Counted from the first letter of the stretch, positions 1 to 8,458 are shown. The stretch is DNA of 35,471 bases from Lachnospiraceae bacterium (GCA_017440375.1 JAFSHK010000013.1:1-35471); one strand, 5' to 3'. The notes: generated by a model from the letters alone, not told the origin. A program made the numbers and translations.

Positions 1-21
1 CTCATTCTGCTTATAATTCAT
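1..21 (-). CDS. Start of a leftward gene cut by the window edge
   Basis: Reading leftwards, an ATG at 21-19 opens a frame of seven codons (MNYKQNE) that runs off the window. An AAAGGAG Shine-Dalgarno lies about 10 nt upstream, and a good promoter lies further upstream near 205-233. The product cannot be identified from seven residues. The leader of about 180 nt with an operator-like palindrome suggests a regulated gene. Confidence 0.45.
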
Positions 22-171
22 TTGTGGGTGTCTCCTTTGAACAATGATTTTTATTAACCGCCAAGTTAACAATCATTATTCTATGGTAGGCACTCATTTT
101 TTGCAAACCGGTTATTTGTTACTTAACAGGAATGCTCCTAAAAATAAAATATATCAGCATAAATACTAAAT

Positions 172-189
172 ATTAGTATAAATACTAAT
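172..189. promoter_or_regulatory. Palindromic operator-like site
   Basis: ATTAGTAT-AA-ATACTAAT is a perfect inverted repeat with 8-bp arms. It lies just downstream of the -10 box at 205-210, roughly +9 to +26 of the leftward transcript. An overlapping second repeat (TACTAA..TTAGTA, 164-178) shares sequence with it. The position suits a repressor operator; the regulator is unknown. Confidence 0.4.
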
Positions 190-204
190 ACGAAATACGT
201 TATC

Positions 205-233
205 ATATTAGCAGTTTACTAAAGCAAAGTCAA
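205..233 (-). promoter_or_regulatory. Promoter of the leftward gene at the left edge
   Basis: On the minus strand TTGACT (228-233) and TAATAT (205-210) are separated by exactly 17 nt, a good sigma-A promoter. Its -35 box overlaps the stop codon of the SGNH hydrolase gene (230-232), so the two genes are packed tightly. It would drive the gene beginning at position 21. Confidence 0.55.
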
Positions 234-1399
234 TTCTTGAAATGCTTATTTATTATAGTCTTAAACGCCGTATCAGCCATAGCCTGATAAGCAGACGCAC
301 TTGGATGCAGATGGTCGCCACTGTCATAGCCATCTGCAAAAGCAACAGGATTTTTTTCATCCCGCAAGGTTTTATCGAAGTCGATACAACCGTCAACCAA
401 ATCAGTATGACGAATCCAGTCATTTACTTCGTTTTTCATATCTTCTCTAAATGGGGCATAAGTACGCCAACCATAAATTGGAAGTAAGGTTCCTATATAA
501 ACGGAAAGTCCCAGTTTTCGTGCCTGTTCTACATACCATGCAAGTCCGTCTGTTAATTCCTGTACAGTAGGTAAATCACTCATCGGACGGAATGGATTCA
601 CGTCGGTGCCAACCGGATGAATGATGTCATTGATTCCCTGTTGAATAATAACTGTATCAGCACCCGCAACCTGTAACTCTCTTGGTACACGATGATTGCC
701 TTGTAAGCCATAGGATTCGTAAGTAATGCAGCTATATTCCCGGAGAATTCTGGTTCCGCTTGCTGCGCGGCGGATAATGGAAGCATTGGTAATTCCTTCT
801 TTTTCCAACTGCAAGGTAAGGTAATCCGGCCAGTCCTGAGCAGTGATGGAATCCCCATAGCAGACAATTGCATGATTCTTTTCTTCGGTCAGAATTTCAA
901 CGGTACTTAGGAAATAGAACCAGTTGGTCTTGCGGGTAGTGTCTAATGGCAATGTTTCGATATCGCATACATTGCCCACCGAGTAAAAGCCTTTGGAAAG
1001 CGGACCTGTTATAAGTACGGCGGAACGCATCTGGGTAAAATCTGCCAGATAGAAACTGACGGATAAAGTTTGCCCTGCCTGCACCGGAAAAGAAACCGCA
1101 TCACTGGTGAGGGTTTCACCTGCTGAAATAGTACAGGTATTCTGTCCGCCAAAAGTAATTGTAGTAGTAGTGTTAGTATCTACACTTTTTTCATCGGTAG
1201 AAACCGAAACAACAGCACGTGAAATCGTGATAGCTTCTGTGCCACAGAAATTATCGAAGGTGAAACGAAGGGCACTGCCGTTAAAAGGTGCATAAATCGG
1301 GTAACGCAAGGTTAAATTTTTACTATATTCTTCTGCTTTGTGCTCGGCAATGGACATGGCATTGCCCCACATGGCAGTCCATTTTGTATAAGTCTGCAT
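230..1399 (-). CDS. SGNH/GDSL-family hydrolase (esterase-like)
   Basis: The 389-residue protein has an N-terminal beta-rich region (about 1-170) and a C-terminal SGNH hydrolase domain. The nucleophile motif is CYGDSIT near residue 180, followed by a GxND-type block (QGINDI) and a C-terminal DGDHLHPS-like block (DSGDHLHPSASAY) supplying the catalytic Asp and His. This family deacylates lipids, acetylated sugars or cell-wall polymers; the substrate here cannot be told. There is no clear signal peptide, so an intracellular role is likely. The start at 1399 has AAAGGAG seven nt upstream. It is divergent from the phosphopantetheinyl transferase gene and looks monocistronic. Confidence 0.85.
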   Translation of the reverse strand: MQTYTKWTAMWGNAMSIAEHKAEEYSKNLTLRYPIYAPFNGSALRFTFDNFCGTEAITISRAVVSVSTDEKSVDTNTTTTITFGGQNTCTISAGETLTSDAVSFPVQAGQTLSVSFYLADFTQMRSAVLITGPLSKGFYSVGNVCDIETLPLDTTRKTNWFYFLSTVEILTEEKNHAIVCYGDSITAQDWPDYLTLQLEKEGITNASIIRRAASGTRILREYSCITYESYGLQGNHRVPRELQVAGADTVIIQQGINDIIHPVGTDVNPFRPMSDLPTVQELTDGLAWYVEQARKLGLSVYIGTLLPIYGWRTYAPFREDMKNEVNDWIRHTDLVDGCIDFDKTLRDEKNPVAFADGYDSGDHLHPSASAYQAMADTAFKTIINKHFKN

Positions 1400-1549
1400 G
1401 AAACTCTCCTTTATTGTAATAGTTTATATTATATCAAAAATTGTATCGTGAATTGCATTTTTTGCTTTTTTATGTTGTAATGATACCATAAGCGGCAATT
1501 GTGCCAGACACTATTATAGCAGAGAATTGGGAAGAGAAAAGAAAAAATT

Positions 1550-2272
1550 ATGATAAAAACATATTTAATAGATGTCAGACAATTACAGAATGAAGCGGTT
1601 TATGAAAAAACACTTTCGTTTGTGTCGCCTTACAGAAGACAGAAGATTGCTTTACTCAAGCACCAGAGAGATAAAGAAAGAAGTCTTGGAGCAGCACTTG
1701 CCCTAAATCAGGCACTTTTAGGATATGGGCTGGAAGAGCGGATGATGGAATATGATGTCGGCGTGCAGGGAAAACCCTATTTTCGGTATTATCCGGAACT
1801 TTACTTCTCCTTGTCACATTCCGGCGATTATGCGATTTGTAGCATGGGAGAGTGTGAGATAGGAAATGATATAGAAAAAGTAAAAAGTGGCAGATTGCGT
1901 GTGGCAGAGCGCTTTTTTGCAGCGGAAGAACTTGTATGGATGCAACAGGTGGATTCGGTAGAGAAAATGGAGGATAGGATGTTCCGTATCTGGACTATGA
2001 AAGAAAGTTTTCTGAAAGTGACAGGACTTGGAATGTCTCTTCCGTTAAAAGATTTTACGGTTACTATGTCGGAAAATACAGAAATTCTGGTGCGACAACA
2101 GGTCAATGAAAAAAAATATTTTATGAAAGAATATAAAATGCAGATGGAGGATACAATGCTGACAGAAAATGCAATGCAATATAAGATTGCTGTCTGCAGT
2201 GAGTGTAATGATTTTGCAGCAGAATTGGAACTGGTTTCTCTGGAATGGCTGGAAAAAGCAGTACGTGTTTAG
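1550..2272 (+). CDS. 4'-phosphopantetheinyl transferase, Sfp type
   Basis: The 240-residue protein fits the Sfp superfamily, which transfers phosphopantetheine from coenzyme A to a serine of carrier proteins. Visible motifs are FSLSHSGDY (about 86-94), the metal-binding IGNDIEK (D107, E109) and the WTMKESFLK block (K151, E152) followed by GLGMSL. The length matches Sfp-type rather than AcpS-type enzymes. No carrier-protein, NRPS or PKS gene is in the window, so its target is elsewhere. The start codon has only a weak purine-rich ribosome site. The gene is followed after 95 bp by spoVAD on the same strand. Confidence 0.88.
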   Translation: MIKTYLIDVRQLQNEAVYEKTLSFVSPYRRQKIALLKHQRDKERSLGAALALNQALLGYGLEERMMEYDVGVQGKPYFRYYPELYFSLSHSGDYAICSMGECEIGNDIEKVKSGRLRVAERFFAAEELVWMQQVDSVEKMEDRMFRIWTMKESFLKVTGLGMSLPLKDFTVTMSENTEILVRQQVNEKKYFMKEYKMQMEDTMLTENAMQYKIAVCSECNDFAAELELVSLEWLEKAVRV

Positions 2273-2367
2273 TTGCCAATTTACAGAATGTGCATAGATT
2301 CAAATTATTTGCAGATACTACTTTCAAAATAGGTAAAATGACCGAAAAGTGGAAGGAGAATTTGCAG

Positions 2368-3384
2368 ATGCTGGGAAAACAAAGTATTCGATTTGAGAAT
2401 CCGCCATATCTCATAAATAGTGGCTCTATCGTAGGAAGCAAAGAAGGACAGGGACCATTAGGGAAACTGTTTGACAAAGTTGGACAGGATGATATGTTTG
2501 GTGCAAAGACCTGGGAAGAGGCAGAAAGTACATTGCAAAAAGAGGCAATACAGATCGTATTAGATAAGGAAAATATGAAAAAAGAAGATTTGGACCTGCT
2601 TTTTGCAGGAGATTTATTGGGACAGTCTATTGCCAGCAGCTTTGGGATATCTTCTTTTCATACACCACATGTAGGCTTGTACGGTGCCTGTTCTACTTGT
2701 GGTCTTTCTATAGCCATAGGAAGTCTGGTGGTAGCAGGCGGATATGCCGATAAAGTAGTCTGTGTTACATCCAGTCATTTTGCCAGTGCCGAAAAAGAAT
2801 TTCGTTTTCCGCTTGCTTATGGAAATCAGAGACCACTTTCTTCTACTTGGACGGTGACCGGCAGTGCGGCTTTTTTGTTGGCATCCAAAACAGACAGAAA
2901 GGCAAGGGCTGTAGTTAATAGTGTAACGTTTGGAAAAATTATGGATTATGGTGTGAAGGATTCTATGAATATGGGTGCCTGTATGGCTCCGGCGGCAGCA
3001 GATACGATCAAACAGCATTTGCAGGATTTTGGCAGGAAACCGGAAGATTATGACAAAATTATTACCGGAGATTTGGGCGCAGTCGGGCAGAAGCTTTTGT
3101 TTGAATTGTTGAATGAATCGGGAATTGATATTCAGAAACAGCATATGGACTGTGGTATGGAGATTTTTGACAGTGAGAAGCAGAATACGAATGCAGGCGG
3201 CTCGGGTTGTGGATGTGCAGCAGTAACTTTATCGGCTTATGTCTTAAAAAAGCTGGAAGAAGGTGTCTGGAAACGTGTGCTTTTTTTGCCAACAGGGGCT
3301 CTTCTCAGTAAAACAAGTTTTAATGAAGGACAAAGTATTCCGGGAATTGCGCATGCGGTGGAACTGGTGAGCTACCATGGGTAG
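2368..3384 (+). CDS. spoVAD: Stage V sporulation protein AD
   Basis: This is a thiolase-fold SpoVA protein of 338 residues, the usual family length. SpoVAD binds dipicolinic acid and takes part in moving it into the forespore and out at germination. Family-typical blocks are GSIVGSKEGQGPLG near the N-terminus, GACSTCGLSIAIGSLVVAGG and NAGGSGCGCAAVTL. An in-frame ATG at 2245 overlaps the previous gene, but the ATG at 2368 is preceded by AAGGAG at a good distance and gives the standard N-terminus. Its usual partners spoVAC and spoVAE are not adjacent: a spoVAE lies about 8.4 kb downstream and no spoVAC is in the window. Confidence 0.93.
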   Translation: MLGKQSIRFENPPYLINSGSIVGSKEGQGPLGKLFDKVGQDDMFGAKTWEEAESTLQKEAIQIVLDKENMKKEDLDLLFAGDLLGQSIASSFGISSFHTPHVGLYGACSTCGLSIAIGSLVVAGGYADKVVCVTSSHFASAEKEFRFPLAYGNQRPLSSTWTVTGSAAFLLASKTDRKARAVVNSVTFGKIMDYGVKDSMNMGACMAPAAADTIKQHLQDFGRKPEDYDKIITGDLGAVGQKLLFELLNESGIDIQKQHMDCGMEIFDSEKQNTNAGGSGCGCAAVTLSAYVLKKLEEGVWKRVLFLPTGALLSKTSFNEGQSIPGIAHAVELVSYHG

Positions 3385-3395
3385 CAATCCACCGG

Positions 3396-3638
3396 ATGTC
3401 ACTTTTTTTGGAAAAATTGCGCATTATGCAGGGAATATTGCCATTTGGTAATTCCGTTGCAACTTTTGAGCATAAGGGAGGTGAACAGCAATATACACTT
3501 GAAATGGTTTACTATAAGTATGGTTCGTCTGAACATCCGGAAGGAGGCTGTGAATGGTATGGTCCTCTTAAATTAAATGCGATGTTTGGCAGAACCATGA
3601 TAGATAAGAATGAATTAGATGCTGTGATAGGTAAGTAG
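3396..3638 (+). CDS. Small hypothetical protein
   Basis: An 80-codon frame starts 11 bp after spoVAD and ends 32 bp before the next lipoprotein gene, on the same strand. No family is recognised. The sequence is mixed and globular-looking (YTLEMVYYKYGSSEHP, GGCEWYGPLKLNAMFG), with no signal peptide or membrane segment. Neither the ATG at 3396 nor the internal one at 3426 has a convincing ribosome site, so the start is uncertain and the frame could be a decayed gene. Its fit between two co-directional genes is the main argument for it being real. Confidence 0.35.
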   Translation: MSLFLEKLRIMQGILPFGNSVATFEHKGGEQQYTLEMVYYKYGSSEHPEGGCEWYGPLKLNAMFGRTMIDKNELDAVIGK

Positions 3639-3670
3639 AGCAACAAAGTAAAAAAGGGAGATATATACAG

Positions 3671-4549
3671 ATGAAAAAAATACTTAGTTTATGTTTGGTG
3701 TTATGCCTTGTAATAGGTATGATAACCGCATGTGCGAAAGAACCGGCAAAAAGTGCAGAGGATACTGCGCAAGGTGTGTTGCCGCTTAAGACGGGCATAC
3801 TTTCAAGAAGTGCGGTTAGTGAGGAAGAAAGTGAAAAGTTGATAGGTGAGCACACCGCAGCACATCATACAGGGCCTATGAAGTTCGAACTTACATATTA
3901 TGATAATATGTCGTCCATGCTTATGGCACTTCAGGCAAAGGATATTTATGTAATGATTCTGGCAGACAGTGTTGCGGAATATATCGTAGCTCAGAATGAC
4001 TCTTTAATGATTGCGGCAGAAATACAGGGAGACGGACTGAATCAGAATACGGCATCTTACCAGATGATGATGAAAGAGGATGCTACTGATATTCATCAGA
4101 AGTTTAATGATGCTATTTTGGAACTGAAGGAAGAAGGCGTAATCGATGAATTGATTGAGACACATATCAAGGGACATACAGATGGCTCCAATTCGCAGCC
4201 GGTAGAGATTCCTGTAACAGATGGCGCAGATACAATTAAAGTAGCGGTTACCGGAGACCTTCCACCACTTGATTTTGTTGCAGCGGACGGAACCCCTGCT
4301 GGATTTAATATGGCGTTGCTTGCAGAAATTGCAAAGAAAGCGAATGTGAATATTGAAGTAGTACAGGTAGACACCGGAGCAAGGGCTGCTGCTTTAACTT
4401 CGGGTCGGGCGGATGTTGTTTTTTGGGTAAATACCAACTCCTGTACTGTACATGGTGATATTGAAAAGGGTTCTGACATTCCGGAAGGAACAATTGTTAC
4501 AGAACCGTATTTTACCGAGCCGATTAGTTTTGTAACATTTAAACAGTAA
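3671..4549 (+). CDS. Substrate-binding lipoprotein with SBP_bac_3 halves in reversed order
   Basis: The 292-residue protein has a lipoprotein signal (MKKILSLCLV.., cleavage before C21 of ITAC). Residues about 38-168 resemble the second lobe and C-terminal tail of an amino-acid binding protein (ALQAKDIYVMILADSVAEYIV, then KFNDAILELKEEGVIDELI). Residues about 187-291 resemble the normal N-terminal lobe (IKVAVTGDLPPLDFVAADG, GFNMALLAEIAKKANV, ALTSGRADVVFW, TEPYFTEPISF). The order is therefore the reverse of a standard family 3 binding protein. It probably captures an amino acid or related solute outside the cell. A good AAAGGGAG site precedes the ATG. Likely transport partners are the permease and ATPase genes at 6663-8410 on the other strand. 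Confidence 0.8.
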   Translation: MKKILSLCLVLCLVIGMITACAKEPAKSAEDTAQGVLPLKTGILSRSAVSEEESEKLIGEHTAAHHTGPMKFELTYYDNMSSMLMALQAKDIYVMILADSVAEYIVAQNDSLMIAAEIQGDGLNQNTASYQMMMKEDATDIHQKFNDAILELKEEGVIDELIETHIKGHTDGSNSQPVEIPVTDGADTIKVAVTGDLPPLDFVAADGTPAGFNMALLAEIAKKANVNIEVVQVDTGARAAALTSGRADVVFWVNTNSCTVHGDIEKGSDIPEGTIVTEPYFTEPISFVTFKQ

Positions 4550-4559
4550 TATAGTCATG

Positions 4560-4597
4560 TCAAAAACACACGGTACGTTTGCACGGTGTGTTTTTGA
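4560..4597 (+). terminator. Terminator after the substrate-binding protein gene
   Basis: TCAAAAACACAC (4560-4571) pairs with GTGTGTTTTTGA (4586-4597) around a 14-nt loop. The right arm contains a T5 run. It begins 11 bp after the stop codon and separates this gene from the nucleotidase gene. Confidence 0.6.
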
Positions 4598-4687
4598 GGA
4601 TTATAATCAAAATGACTGAAGATATAGAGAACAACAATTTATTAGTCATATCAGATTCGATGAAGTAGGAGAAAGGGATAAACGAGA

Positions 4688-6571
4688 ATGAATAAGTACA
4701 AAAGAATTTTATTACTGTTTCTTGCAAATATGTTGGTATTGCTATTACTTATGGGGTGCGGTAATGCTGATGCAGGAGCGGTGACAACGGCAGAAGAAGT
4801 GGAAGAAGCTGTGGAAGCGACCACAGAAGAAACGGCAGATACGAATGTCAAAGCAGAAGAAAGTACCGCTGACGGTGATATTGTCATTTTATACACAAAT
4901 GATGTACATACCTATGTGGACGGACCTATCAGTTATGATGTAATTTCTGCCGTTAAAAAGGAACTTCAGAAAGAGTACGAGTATGTATATCTGGTTGATG
5001 CAGGCGACCATATTCAGGGAACAGCCTATGGTTCCATGGATAATGGTGAAACAATTATCGAAATGATGAATGCTGCAGAATATGATGTAGCGACTTTGGG
5101 AAATCATGAATTTGATTACGGTATGTTTGGATGCATGAAGGCAATTGATATGGCAGAATATCCGTATGTATCCTGCAATTTTCATCATGAAGCAGATGGC
5201 GTATGCGGCGAAAATGTATTAAACAGTTATGAACTTTTACCAGCAGGGGAAGAAACCATTGCAGTTATCGGGATTACCACACCTGAGACCTTTACGAAAA
5301 CTACACCGGCCTATTTTCAGGATGAAGAAGGAAACTTCATTTATGGTATTGCAGGAGGGGAGGATGGCAGTGAGCTTTATGCAGCGGTACAGAAAGCAAT
5401 TGATGAAGCAAAAGAAGCCGGAGCAACGAAAGTGATTGCCCTTGGGCACCTTGGAGATGATGCATCCTCAGAACCATGGACCAGTGAAAATACGATTTCA
5501 AACGTAACCGGTCTTAATGCATTTATTGACGGACATTCCCATAGTACGGTAGAGGGTAAGGAAGTTGCTGACAAGGAAGGAAATCAAGTTTTACTAACGC
5601 AGACAGGACAGTATTTTGACAGAATCGGAATGATGGTAATTGATAACGAAGATGGAAGCATTATCACAGATTTTATTGAATATGAAGAAATTTTGGCTGC
5701 AGATAATGAGACAGTGGAAGGCTATGAATTATGTTCTGACATTTATGAAAGAACAGAAATGATATATGACACAGATGTGCAGGTAATCAAGGATGCATGG
5801 ATTGAAGAAATTGATACTTTGCTTGGACAAAAAGTGGGAGAGATTGAAGTAGTTCTGGATAATTATGATGCGGAAGGAAACCGTATGGTCAGAGGACAGG
5901 AAACCAATACCGGTGATTTCTGTGCGGATGCATTGTATTATTTATTTGATGATATGGAAATGGATGTGGATATCAGCATTATGAATGGTGGCGGTATCCG
6001 TAATAAGGCAGTTACAGGAGATATTACTTATAAAACCTGTAAGGATATCCACACTTTCGGAAATGTGGCATGTTTGCAGACGGTTAGCGGGCAGCAGATT
6101 TTGGATGCACTTGAATGGGGAAGCAGACAGCTTGGCTCAGGAGAAGAGAGCGGTGGATTTTTACAGGTTTCCGGTTTGACTTATCACATTAATACTTCCA
6201 TCCCATGTACAGTACAAGAGGATGAAAACGGAATCTGGATTGGTGGACCTACCGGTGAATACCGTGTACATGAAGTGATGGTTTACAACAAAGAGACCAA
6301 TGAATGGGAAGACCTTAAACTTGAAGGTGAGTATAATCTTGCAGGCTATAATTATACACTTAGGGATTTAGGAGACGGATATGCTATGTTTGAAGGGGCA
6401 GTGAATGTCCTTGACTATGTGATGGAGGATTACATGGTGCTGGCGAATTATGTACAGGGATTTGAAAATGGCATAGTAGGTGCAGATAATTCTCCTCTTT
6501 TGAAAAAATATCCCGAATTTGTGACAGATTACAGTGATACGCCGGGAAGCGGACGAATCAAGGTAGAATAA
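4688..6571 (+). CDS. 5'-nucleotidase / UshA-like metallophosphoesterase lipoprotein
   Basis: The 627-residue protein has a lipoprotein signal (lipobox LMGC, C24) and a Glu/Thr/Ala-rich linker to about residue 60. The metallophosphoesterase domain follows: DIVILYTNDVHTYV, LVDAGDHIQG, TLGNHEFDYG and GHSHSTVEG carry the metal-binding Asp, Asn and His residues. The C-terminal 5'-nucleotidase domain starts near residue 380 and includes RGQETNTGDFCADAL and MNGGGIRN. These enzymes hydrolyse nucleotides or UDP-sugars at the cell surface, releasing nucleosides and phosphate for uptake. The gene stands between two terminators. A purine-rich site (GGAGAAAGGG) precedes the ATG. Confidence 0.92.
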   Translation: MNKYKRILLLFLANMLVLLLLMGCGNADAGAVTTAEEVEEAVEATTEETADTNVKAEESTADGDIVILYTNDVHTYVDGPISYDVISAVKKELQKEYEYVYLVDAGDHIQGTAYGSMDNGETIIEMMNAAEYDVATLGNHEFDYGMFGCMKAIDMAEYPYVSCNFHHEADGVCGENVLNSYELLPAGEETIAVIGITTPETFTKTTPAYFQDEEGNFIYGIAGGEDGSELYAAVQKAIDEAKEAGATKVIALGHLGDDASSEPWTSENTISNVTGLNAFIDGHSHSTVEGKEVADKEGNQVLLTQTGQYFDRIGMMVIDNEDGSIITDFIEYEEILAADNETVEGYELCSDIYERTEMIYDTDVQVIKDAWIEEIDTLLGQKVGEIEVVLDNYDAEGNRMVRGQETNTGDFCADALYYLFDDMEMDVDISIMNGGGIRNKAVTGDITYKTCKDIHTFGNVACLQTVSGQQILDALEWGSRQLGSGEESGGFLQVSGLTYHINTSIPCTVQEDENGIWIGGPTGEYRVHEVMVYNKETNEWEDLKLEGEYNLAGYNYTLRDLGDGYAMFEGAVNVLDYVMEDYMVLANYVQGFENGIVGADNSPLLKKYPEFVTDYSDTPGSGRIKVE

Positions 6572-6622
6572 GGGGAGAAAACTATTGTCAGGGTGAGAAA
6601 GTAAGGATAGACTCCGTAAAGA

Positions 6623-6664
6623 AAAACCAAAAGTGTAGTTGCATGCAACTACACTTTTGGTTTT
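6623..6664. terminator. Bidirectional terminator, perfect 42-bp palindrome
   Basis: The sequence is perfectly self-complementary, centred on GCATGC at 6641-6646, with A-rich left and T-rich right flanks. It lies between the converging nucleotidase and ABC ATPase genes and overlaps the ATPase stop codon (6663-6665). It can end transcription from both sides. Confidence 0.85.
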
Positions 6665-7763
6665 ATATTTCTATATGAAGTATATTTTTACCGTCTTTGT
6701 AGGAATGAGTATAGTGTTTGGTCATATTTTTAAGAATAGTAATACTCAGATTATCCTCAATGGAATCGTCTGTTTCGGATTCAAAAGGATTAAATGAGGC
6801 ACCTACGCTGGTGCAAATGAGCAGAATGGATTTATCGGCTTCGGAGTATTCAATGGAAATTTCGATATCAATATGATCGGCATTCTGTTCCATTATTGGA
6901 TAAATAAGTTCCTCTGTACAAAGTTGCAGACGGTTTGCAGTTTTATGACCAAGACCATAACGGTTCATAAAATCGTAAATGCCACCTTGAATAGCCATTA
7001 AGTCGAAATTCCTATCCGTTATGTGATAGTTGAAAAACTTCAGTTTCTTAATAAATGATATGGTTCTTTCTTTTTGGGGATTTTCAAAAATCTCTTGCGG
7101 TGTACCCTGTTCATAGATTCCCTTGTCTGCAAAAAACAGAACCCGGTCTGCGATTTCCTTTGCAAAATTCATTTCATGGGTCACAATCAGCATTGTCATT
7201 TCCTTTTTGGCAAGACCACGCATAGTTGCCAGAACCTCGCCAACCATGGTTGGGTCAAGAGCAGATGTGGGTTCATCAAAAAGCATGATTTTCGGATCCA
7301 TCATCAGACAACGGGCGATGGCGATTCGTTGCTTTTGTCCTCCGGAAAGATTTGCAGGCATGGCATTCTCTTTTTCCGATAATCCAACTTGATTTAACAA
7401 ATCGCGAGCCTTTTTTTCGGCATCTTCCCGATTCATTTTACGAAGGCGTACCGGCGCAAGGCATAAATTATCCATTACGTTCATATGGGTAAAAAGGTTG
7501 AAATTCTGGTATACCATTCCCATACTGCAACGGATTTTATCAATATCAGCACCTTTGGCGGTGATTTCCATTCCATCAATGATGATTTGTCCGGCATCCG
7601 GAGTTTCTAACAGCTCCATGCAACGTAAAGATACGCTTTTGCCACATCCGGAGCCACCGATAATAGCAATGACTTCGCCTTCTTCTACGGTTAAATTCAC
7701 ATCCTTCAGTACTTCCAAAGAACCGAAAGACTTGCATAATCCCTTGATTTCGATTAAACTCAT
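6663..7763 (-). CDS. Amino-acid ABC transporter ATPase fused to a degenerate RsbW-like GHKL domain
   Basis: Residues 1 to about 240 are a GlnQ/HisP-type ATPase: Walker A GGSGCGKS (36-43), Q-loop Q86, signature LSGGQ (139-143), Walker B LFDEP (161-165) and H-loop H196. It would energise import through the adjacent permease. Residues about 245-366 are extra; the family usually stops near 240-250. This tail resembles an RsbW/HATPase_c_2 fold: EELIYPIM matches the N-box, SVGASFNPFE the DxGxxFDP box, and NLSITILKNMTKHYTHSY..GKNILHIEI the C-terminal block. The N-box Asn (here P289) and the G1-box Asp (here S319) are replaced, so ATP binding there is doubtful. The start overlaps the permease stop by 4 bp, with AGGAGG upstream. 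Confidence 0.85.
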   Translation of the reverse strand: MSLIEIKGLCKSFGSLEVLKDVNLTVEEGEVIAIIGGSGCGKSVSLRCMELLETPDAGQIIIDGMEITAKGADIDKIRCSMGMVYQNFNLFTHMNVMDNLCLAPVRLRKMNREDAEKKARDLLNQVGLSEKENAMPANLSGGQKQRIAIARCLMMDPKIMLFDEPTSALDPTMVGEVLATMRGLAKKEMTMLIVTHEMNFAKEIADRVLFFADKGIYEQGTPQEIFENPQKERTISFIKKLKFFNYHITDRNFDLMAIQGGIYDFMNRYGLGHKTANRLQLCTEELIYPIMEQNADHIDIEISIEYSEADKSILLICTSVGASFNPFESETDDSIEDNLSITILKNMTKHYTHSYKDGKNILHIEI

Positions 7764-8410
7764 GCCTTTTTCCTCCTATGTTCTGTATAGAATCCATGTA
7801 AAGCGAACAGCCCATTTACAAGGTAAGCAACCGCAAGGTAAAGTATTACGCCAACAATAAGCATAAATATTGGCTTCATGGTACGGGCAGAAAAATTATT
7901 GATGACACGGGTAAGGTCCGTAATGGAAACATATCCCAGTACACTGGTCCATTGAATCAGATTGACAATGGTGGATTGATATACCGGTTTGGCAATAATA
8001 AGGGCCTGCGGAAGTGTAATCAGGCAGAATGCCTGCCATTTGGAAAATCCTAAGGTACGGGCTGCTTCAACTTGTCCTTTGTCTGTTGCATCCAAAGCGG
8101 CACGCATAAGCTCAGCAACATAAGCAGCGGTATTCAGTCCGAATGCAAGTATTGCTACAGTGGAAGCATCTAACGGACTTTGGGCAAAGATTCCATAATA
8201 AAAAAGCAATAACAGCATGGAAACAGGCGAACCGCGTAAAATAGCAATATATAGTTTGGCAAAATTGCGTAAAAAAGCAGATTTGCTTCTTCTCATACAG
8301 CAGATAAGAGCACCTGCCAGCGTTCCTAAAATCAGGGCAAAGAAAGAAATTTTTATGGTAATTCCAAGCCCTTTTAAAATGCTTAACCAAGCATCATCTT
8401 TGATAAGCAT
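7760..8410 (-). CDS. Amino-acid ABC transporter permease (HisM family)
   Basis: The 216-residue inner-membrane protein has several hydrophobic segments (FFALILGTLAGALICCM, VSMLLLLFYYGIFA, PIFMLIVGVILYLAVAYLV). It carries the permease EAA signature VEAARTLGFSKWQAFCLITLPQAL, which docks on the ATPase. It forms an ATGA-coupled pair with that ATPase. The annotated ATG has no well-placed ribosome site. The same frame continues upstream with NWETIYN, a family-like N-terminus, but meets no ATG, GTG or TTG before a stop, so the true start may be non-canonical or damaged. Confidence 0.88.
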   Translation of the reverse strand: MLIKDDAWLSILKGLGITIKISFFALILGTLAGALICCMRRSKSAFLRNFAKLYIAILRGSPVSMLLLLFYYGIFAQSPLDASTVAILAFGLNTAAYVAELMRAALDATDKGQVEAARTLGFSKWQAFCLITLPQALIIAKPVYQSTIVNLIQWTSVLGYVSITDLTRVINNFSARTMKPIFMLIVGVILYLAVAYLVNGLFALHGFYTEHRRKKA

Positions 8411-8458
8411 ATTGTATATTGTTTCCCAATTCGTTCACTCCTTTTTCATAATTCTGAA

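Noticed and set aside
2614-3144. 176-codon minus-strand frame inside spoVAD
   Set aside because: Antisense to a clearly recognised gene with strong motifs; no start signal or family resemblance.
4612-4668. 18-codon frame (MTEDIENNN..) before the nucleotidase gene
   Set aside because: No ribosome site and no regulatory hairpin logic; probably chance in AT-rich leader sequence.
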